Of a stretch of DNA of 64,000 nucleotides, positions 58,991 through 64,000 are shown piece after piece; position 1 is the first letter of the stretch, and every line of letters starts with the position of its first letter. Position numbers and translations under genes: made by a program. The stretch lies in contig AODO01000038.1 of NCBI GenBank assembly GCA_000341795.1, forward strand, positions 1 to 64,000. The letters are read 5' to 3'. The DNA is from Rhodococcus triatomae BKS 15-14 (GTDB lineage Bacteria; Actinomycetota; Actinomycetes; Mycobacteriales; Mycobacteriaceae). The notes beneath the pieces are model-generated. The model made no database searches and was not told the DNA's origin. It worked only from the letters and a program-made list of their open reading frames with translations.

Positions 58991-60162
58991 CGGGGCTCCT
59001 CGGTCGGCGTGGCAGGCAGCCACACGCGGACTCGCCACTCGCCCTGGACGACATCGACGTCGACGTCGAGCGTGCCGTCGGCGAGCTCGACCCGCTCCGT
59101 CATGCCGATCAGGCCGTAGCCGCCGCCCGGTGCCGTCCTCGCGGCGCGGCGGCGGTTGACGACCGTCACGGACACGCCACCGTCGCGCGGAGCGGCCCGA
59201 ACCGCGACGGGGGCCGCCGGGTCGGCGTGCTTCATCACGTTGGTCAGGGATTCCTGGACCACCCTCAGCAGCGTGAGGCGACCGATCGCGTCGAGGTTCC
59301 GGATCCGGTGATCGACGTCCGAGTCGACGGTGAACCCGGCCGCACGCAGGCGGTCGACGGCCGCCTCGATCTCGGCGGGTACGGCATCGGAATCGATCAG
59401 CGCGACTTCGCCCAGATCCGGATCCCGCAGCGCCACCGTCATCCTGCGCACGTCGGAGAGCGCGCCGGTGGCGGTGGTGCGCACATCCTCGAGTACGTCA
59501 CGAATCCCCGGATCGGTGTCGGCGAGCACGTGCTGGGCGGCACCGATCCGCAACACGATCGACGCCATGTGGTGCGCGGTGAGGTCGTGCAGTTCGCGCG
59601 CGAGTGCGGTGCGTTCGGCCGCGCGAACCCGTGCGGCGTCGTCGACTCGACGTGCTTCCGCCTCGGCGGCGCGCGCCCGGAGCGTGGCGGCGAGGTCGCG
59701 CTGCGAGCGCAGGTACAAACCGAGGAGCAGTGGGAGGCCGACGGCCGCAACCGCTTCCACGGCGGTTGCGGGCCGCCAGAACGGACTGTGCTCCGCGGCG
59801 AGTCCCAGCAGTACCGCCGCGGCCCAGCACCCGGAGAGGAGGACGATCGCGTCCGTGCGCCGGGTCCGCATCACGGCCTCGGTCAACGCGACCGCTCCCA
59901 GATACGGGACGAGACCGGACAGCCCCCAGGCCTCCGTCGCGAACATCGGAATCGCGAGCGCCGACAGCGCGACCGACACCAGGGTCGGCCACCGCGCGCC
60001 GAGCAGGAACACGACCGCGGACGACATCGCGGCCAGCCAGTACCACGCCGGGACCTCGAACTCACCGGGGAAGTCGCTCGCCAGCAGCATCAGCGGGACG
60101 AGGACCAGCGGCAGCCCGCGCAGCAAGGCTGCCGGCGGGGTTCGCGGACGACGTTCGGGCAC
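58987..60162 (-). CDS. NarL-type sensor histidine kinase
   Basis: 391 aa from ATG 60162. Five or six hydrophobic helices make a sensor domain with little extracellular sequence; then a HisKA_3 dimerisation helix with phospho-His192 in [19 protein letters not shown], and an HATPase_c domain with [13 protein letters not shown] and [13 protein letters not shown]. DesK-like kinases of this form sense membrane or redox state. Confidence 0.93.
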   Translation of the reverse strand: MPERRPRTPPAALLRGLPLVLVPLMLLASDFPGEFEVPAWYWLAAMSSAVVFLLGARWPTLVSVALSALAIPMFATEAWGLSGLVPYLGAVALTEAVMRTRRTDAIVLLSGCWAAAVLLGLAAEHSPFWRPATAVEAVAAVGLPLLLGLYLRSQRDLAATLRARAAEAEARRVDDAARVRAAERTALARELHDLTAHHMASIVLRIGAAQHVLADTDPGIRDVLEDVRTTATGALSDVRRMTVALRDPDLGEVALIDSDAVPAEIEAAVDRLRAAGFTVDSDVDHRIRNLDAIGRLTLLRVVQESLTNVMKHADPAAPVAVRAAPRDGGVSVTVVNRRRAARTAPGGGYGLIGMTERVELADGTLDVDVDVVQGEWRVRVWLPATPTEEPR

Positions 60163-60210
60163 CGATCCACAGTAGGCCCGGCGTCGGTTCCGCCGCCGGG
60201 CCCCGCGCCG

Positions 60211-61059
60211 TCAGCGGACGGGCAGGTGCACCGCCGTCACCAGTTCCACCTCCGGGGAGGCGCTCGGATCGGTGACGTAGACGTTGAAGTGGTGCGTGGT
60301 GACGTCGTCGCCGTCCCGCGCCGCGGACAGCCCTCGCTCGACGAGGAAGGCCGCGATCGCCTCGTGCGCCCGCGGGATCGCCTCGGCGTACGGCCCCGTC
60401 ACCGTGGCCACCACCACCCGCCGATCCGGCACCGTGACCGTGTGCAGTGGCGCGTCCGCCTCGGTCCCGGACGCGACGGGCAGGAACACCGACTCGTCGA
60501 CGTCGGCCTCCCGGAACTCGCCGTCGTGCTCGATGCACCCGCCGGGGCCGGTCGGGACGATGCCCTGCGCCTGCAGGGCGGGGATGAAGCGTTGCCACAG
60601 TTCACCTTCGGCGGCGTAGTCCGCGACGGTGCCCCGCAGGCACACGAGCGTGTGGGCGGGCATGTCGGTCAGTTCGACAGTGGTCATGACGATCTCCTCG
60701 GTTGTCTCGTCGAGCATTCGGTCCAGGGCACGCAGTCGTGTTCGCGCGAGGTCGGCCTCCTCGACCAGGGTGCGGCGGTGCATGCGCAGCGCACGCCGGT
60801 ATGCGGGGGTTCCGTCGGCGGCGAGCAGCGCCCCGATGGCGGACACGCCGAACCCCACGTCACGCAGTCGGCGGATGCGGGCGGCGTCGGCGATCTGCTG
60901 CGGCAGGTACCGCCGGTACCCGGTGGCGGCGTCGACGGCGGCCGGGATCAGCACGCCGTGTTCGTCGTAGTGCCGCAGCATCCGCACGCTGATGCGCGTC
61001 AGCGAGGAGAACTCACCGATCGCCATCAGGGTGCCGTCGGTTTCGGGAGTGTCGGCCAT
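60211..61059 (-). CDS. MerR-family regulator with GyrI-like effector domain
   Basis: 282 aa from ATG 61059. The MerR HTH (AIGEFSSLTRISVRMLRHYD then EHGVLIPAAVDAATGYRRY) is followed by a coiled coil, then a GyrI-like small-molecule-binding domain (about 125-282: VELTDMPAHTLVCLRGTVAD, ...EVELVTAVHLPV). This is the BmrR/SbtR-like architecture that activates drug-efflux promoters. No efflux gene is immediately beside it. Confidence 0.88.
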   Translation of the reverse strand: MADTPETDGTLMAIGEFSSLTRISVRMLRHYDEHGVLIPAAVDAATGYRRYLPQQIADAARIRRLRDVGFGVSAIGALLAADGTPAYRRALRMHRRTLVEEADLARTRLRALDRMLDETTEEIVMTTVELTDMPAHTLVCLRGTVADYAAEGELWQRFIPALQAQGIVPTGPGGCIEHDGEFREADVDESVFLPVASGTEADAPLHTVTVPDRRVVVATVTGPYAEAIPRAHEAIAAFLVERGLSAARDGDDVTTHHFNVYVTDPSASPEVELVTAVHLPVR

Positions 61060-61239
61060 GGATCAGAGTCTGCGGTCTCACACGGTGTGAGGGTCAAGTT
61101 CCGCCGAGACGCGTCGTCGACGTCGAACGAGGGGTCGCGCGGGGCTTCGTGACGGTGCGGGGAGAATCCGCGGGGATCGTCGCGAATATCGGCGCTCGCG
61201 TCCGGGAACCCCGATTCCCGTGTACTCTCGACTTCACTT

Positions 61240-61255
61240 CTTACTCCGGAGTAAG
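61240..61255. promoter_or_regulatory. 16-bp palindromic operator upstream of fadE24-fadE23
   Basis: CTTACTCCGGAGTAAG is a perfect palindrome 33 bp before the first possible fadE24 start. Outside it, ACTTC and GAAGT are further complementary at a wider spacing. It overlaps a -10-like TAAGAT (61252-61257), so a bound repressor would block transcription. A TetR-type regulator is likely but is not encoded here. Confidence 0.7.
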
Positions 61256-61287
61256 ATACGAAGTGTCCGAGTCCGTACACCGAGAAA

Positions 61288-62748
61288 ATGGTGATCATGA
61301 CCAAGCAAGACAGCGTCGCGAAGACCAACGGCGCGCGCAGCAGTGACACCCCGGCAGCCCGTCGCGAAGGTGACTCGACGGCTCGCCGCCCCCGCGACAC
61401 GTCCGCGGTCGGACTCAACCCGATCAAGCGGGACGCGATGGGTGCCGCCATGCGGGTGCTGACCAAGATCACCGGGTCGGACCTGGCCGAGAAGTACAAC
61501 CTGCGCGAGCCCATCAACCGGGTCACCTATCAGGGCACCAAGACCGGCTTCCAGACCCTCGGCGCGGCCACCCGCACCTTCGCGAAGGTCTCCGGAGGCG
61601 GCAAGCCCACCCGCCTGCCCGCGGGCGAGGCCAAGAACGCCGACTACTTCGACCTCACCCCCACCGACGAGCAGCAGATGATCGTCGAGACGGTGCGCGA
61701 CTTCGCCGCCGAGATCCTGCGCCCCGCCGCCGCCGGCGCCAACGACGCCGCCGCCGCACCCGCCGACCTCGGCAAGCGCGCCGCGGAACTCGGCATCACC
61801 CTGATCAACGTGCCCGAGGAGTTCGAGGGCGTCGCCACCGAACGCGGGGCCGTCACCAACTCTCTCGTCGCCGAGGCCCTCGCACACGGCGACATGGGCC
61901 TGGCCCTGCCGCTGCTCGCCCCGAGCGGCGTCGCGGTCGCGCTCACCCAGTTCGGCTCCGACGCCCAGCAGAAGACCTATCTGCCGTCGTTCACCGGCGA
62001 GAACGTGCCCACCGCCGCTGTCGTCGTCACCGAACCGCGCGCACTGTTCGACCCGTTCGCGTTGCAGACCAAGGCCGTTCGCTCCCCCAGCGGCTACCGG
62101 ATCAACGGCGTCAAGTCGTTCGTGCCCGCCGCCGCCGACGCCGAACTGTTCGTCGTCGCCGCCGAACTCGACGGCCGGCCCACGTTCTTCCTCGTCGAGT
62201 CCGACTCGAAGGGTCTTGTCGTGGAAGCGGATCCGAGCATGGGTCTGCGCGCCGCCGGACTCGGCCGACTCGTGCTCACCGACGTCGCCGTGCCCGAGTC
62301 CGCGATCCTCGGCGAGGCGGACGCCGACCAGCGTGCCGCCGACTACGCCGACGCGATCCGACTGGCCCGTCTCGGCTGGGCGTCGCTCGCCGTCGGTACC
62401 GGACAGGCCGTCCTCGACTACGTGATCCCGTACGTCAACGAGCGGGAGGCGTTCGGCGAGCCGATCAGCCACCGCCAGGCGGTCGCGTTCATGGTCGCCA
62501 ACATCGCCATCGAGCTGGACGGACTGCGGCTGGTGACCCTGCGCGGGGCCTCGCGCGCCGAGCAGGGCAAGTCGTTCGCCCGCGAGGCGGCACTGGCCCG
62601 CAAGCTCGCCACCGACAAGGGAATGCAGATCGGACTCGACGGCGTCCAGTTGCTCGGCGGACACGGGTTCACCAAGGAGCACCCGGTCGAACGCTGGTAC
62701 CGAGACCTTCGCGCCATCGGCGTTGCCGAGGGCATCGTCCTCATCTGA
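61288..62748 (+). CDS. fadE24: Acyl-CoA dehydrogenase (FadE24-like)
   Basis: 486 aa from ATG 61288; ATG 61297 (MTKQDS) is equally plausible. An N-terminal basic extension (about 100 residues) precedes the acyl-CoA dehydrogenase domain: DEQQMIVETVRDFAAEILRP, VTEPRALFDPFALQTKAVR, GLDGVQLLGGHGFTKEHPVE. It ends RDLRAIGVAEGIVLI, shorter than classical members. It matches M. tuberculosis FadE24 (Rv3139), next to FadE23. The two probably form a hetero-oligomer oxidising an acyl-CoA. Confidence 0.9.
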   Translation: MVIMTKQDSVAKTNGARSSDTPAARREGDSTARRPRDTSAVGLNPIKRDAMGAAMRVLTKITGSDLAEKYNLREPINRVTYQGTKTGFQTLGAATRTFAKVSGGGKPTRLPAGEAKNADYFDLTPTDEQQMIVETVRDFAAEILRPAAAGANDAAAAPADLGKRAAELGITLINVPEEFEGVATERGAVTNSLVAEALAHGDMGLALPLLAPSGVAVALTQFGSDAQQKTYLPSFTGENVPTAAVVVTEPRALFDPFALQTKAVRSPSGYRINGVKSFVPAAADAELFVVAAELDGRPTFFLVESDSKGLVVEADPSMGLRAAGLGRLVLTDVAVPESAILGEADADQRAADYADAIRLARLGWASLAVGTGQAVLDYVIPYVNEREAFGEPISHRQAVAFMVANIAIELDGLRLVTLRGASRAEQGKSFAREAALARKLATDKGMQIGLDGVQLLGGHGFTKEHPVERWYRDLRAIGVAEGIVLI

Positions 62749-62784
62749 CGCGCGAGCCCTCACACTCCACAGGAGAACATCACC

Positions 62785-63990
62785 GTGATCAATCTCGAAC
62801 TTCCCAAGAAGCTGAAGGCGTCGTCGAACCAGGCGCACCAGGTGGCTGCGCAGATCCTGCGCCCCGTGTCCCGCAAGTACGACCTCGCCGAACACGAGTA
62901 CCCCGTCGAACTGGACACGATGGCCGCGATGGTCGAGGGTCTCAACGACTCCGGCACCGGCGCGTCCGGCGCAGCCCTGGGCCGCGGCGACGAGCCGAAG
63001 GTGATCGGCAACGCCAACGGCGGCAACATGGCGTCCCTGATGAACGTCATCGAAACCTGCTGGGGCGATGTCGGTCTCACCCTCTCCATCCCCTACCAGG
63101 GCCTCGGCAACTCGGCGATCGCCGCCGTCGCGACCGACGAGCAGCTCGAACGATTCGGCAAGGTGTGGGCCTCGATGGCCATCACCGAGCCCGGTTTCGG
63201 TTCGGACTCCGCTGCCGTCACCACCACCGCCGTCCTGGATGGCGACGAGTGGGTCCTCAACGGGGAGAAGATCTTCGTCACGGCCGGCGAACGCTCCACC
63301 CACATCGTCGTGTGGGCGACGGTGGACAAGACGAAGGGCCGCGCCGCGATCAAGTCGTTCGTCGTTCCCCGCGATGCGCCCGGACTGTCGGTCGCACGCC
63401 TCGAGCACAAGCTCGGCATCAAGGCGTCCGACACCGCGGTGCTGCTGCTGCAGGACTGCCGGATTCCGAAGGACAACATCCTCGGCGATCCTGAAGTCAA
63501 CGTGGAGAAGGGTTTCGCCGGGGTCATGCAGACCTTCGACAACACCCGACCCATCGTCGCCGGCATGGCCGTCGGCCTCGGCCGTGCGGTGCTCGAGGAA
63601 CTTCGCGGCATCCTGACCGAGGCGGGCATCGAGGTCAGTTACGACGTCCCGGCCAACAACCAGCACGCCGCAGCGGCGGAGTTCCTGGCGATGGAGGCCG
63701 ACTGGGAGGCCGCGTACCTGCTGGCACTGCGCGCGACCTGGATGGCCGACAACAAGAAGCCGAACTCGCTCGAGGCGTCGATGTCGAAGGCGAAGGCCGG
63801 CCGTACCGGTACCGCGGTCTCACTCAAGGCCGTCGAACTCGCCGGCACCGAGGGCTACTCGCAGCGGCCGCTACTCGAGAAGTGGGCGCGGGACAGCAAG
63901 ATCCTCGACATCTTCGAAGGCACCCAGCAGATCCAGCAGCTGATCATCGCCCGCCGCCTGCTCGGGAAGTCGTCGACCGAGCTGAAGTAG
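62785..63990 (+). CDS. fadE23: Acyl-CoA dehydrogenase (FadE23-like)
   Basis: 401 aa from GTG 62785 after AGGAG, the exact size of M. tuberculosis FadE23 (Rv3140). Standard motifs: SMAITEPGFGSDSAAV, VLNGEKIFVTAGERSTHIVV, and KILDIFEGTQQIQQLIIARR, which carries the usual catalytic Glu. It lies 36 bp after fadE24 and is probably its complex partner. The operon is likely controlled from the palindrome at 61240-61255. Confidence 0.93.
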   Translation: MINLELPKKLKASSNQAHQVAAQILRPVSRKYDLAEHEYPVELDTMAAMVEGLNDSGTGASGAALGRGDEPKVIGNANGGNMASLMNVIETCWGDVGLTLSIPYQGLGNSAIAAVATDEQLERFGKVWASMAITEPGFGSDSAAVTTTAVLDGDEWVLNGEKIFVTAGERSTHIVVWATVDKTKGRAAIKSFVVPRDAPGLSVARLEHKLGIKASDTAVLLLQDCRIPKDNILGDPEVNVEKGFAGVMQTFDNTRPIVAGMAVGLGRAVLEELRGILTEAGIEVSYDVPANNQHAAAAEFLAMEADWEAAYLLALRATWMADNKKPNSLEASMSKAKAGRTGTAVSLKAVELAGTEGYSQRPLLEKWARDSKILDIFEGTQQIQQLIIARRLLGKSSTELK

Positions 63991-64000
63991 TCGACCGCTG

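Overview
The window is chromosomal DNA of a high-GC actinomycete, most likely Rhodococcus or a close Nocardiaceae relative. Three things support this. Gene order around smpB-ftsX-ftsE-(Pro-rich membrane protein)-mscS-prfB and hisN-fadE24-fadE23 parallels Mycobacterium tuberculosis. There are mycothiol- and F420-dependent enzymes. The tmRNA tag reads ADSNQRDYALAA, close to the mycobacterial tag. Many genes have a -10-like hexamer 6-8 nt before the start codon, as expected for leaderless actinobacterial mRNAs.

Layout. 1-5.7 kb: partial AurF-like oxygenase, small unknowns, FMN reductase with divergent TetR regulator, META-domain lipoprotein, nucleosidase, nadE. 5.7-9.7 kb: molybdenum cofactor cluster (moaD-moaA on minus; moeA, a moaC-moaB fusion and moaE on plus). 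9.7-23.3 kb: DEAD-box helicase, COG0523 GTPase, secreted Asp/Ser-rich protein, peptidoglycan amidase, type III polyketide synthase divergent from a glycosyltransferase, YceI protein, FAD monooxygenase, PQQ-type dehydrogenase and others.

23,308-33,285: a 9.9-kb integrated element bounded by 44-bp direct repeats of the 3' half of tRNA-Ala(GGC). The intact tRNA lies at the right (integrase) end. All genes are on the plus strand, mostly with 1-4 nt start/stop overlaps. It carries a tyrosine integrase, an excisionase-like HTH protein, a replication initiator with five iterons inside its own coding sequence, a small-terminase-like protein, a serine recombinase, a stand-alone HExxH (FtsH/M41-like) peptidase, FDXHR-type zinc-binding and DUF488-type proteins, and an HNH endonuclease. 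No capsid, tail, portal or conjugation gene is visible. I read it as a phage-satellite-like integrative element, and it is the best candidate here for an undescribed system. It also has 10-bp phased repeat arrays at 23.4 and 29.7 kb and two spaced copies of a non-coding leader cassette (26.3 and 30.9 kb).

33.3-64 kb: core chromosome. DsbA/MauE redox pair, VIT family transporter, MFS exporter, phosphoglucomutase, a fluoride-export operon (crcB-DUF190-crcB behind a LON-domain gene), a secreted lipase, a tandem palindromic repeat, tmRNA, a secreted M19-type dipeptidase, EF-G2, smpB, ftsEX, prfB, beta-carbonic anhydrase, hisN, a multicopper oxidase, a NarL-type two-component system, a MerR regulator, and the fadE24-fadE23 acyl-CoA dehydrogenase pair behind a perfect 16-bp palindrome.
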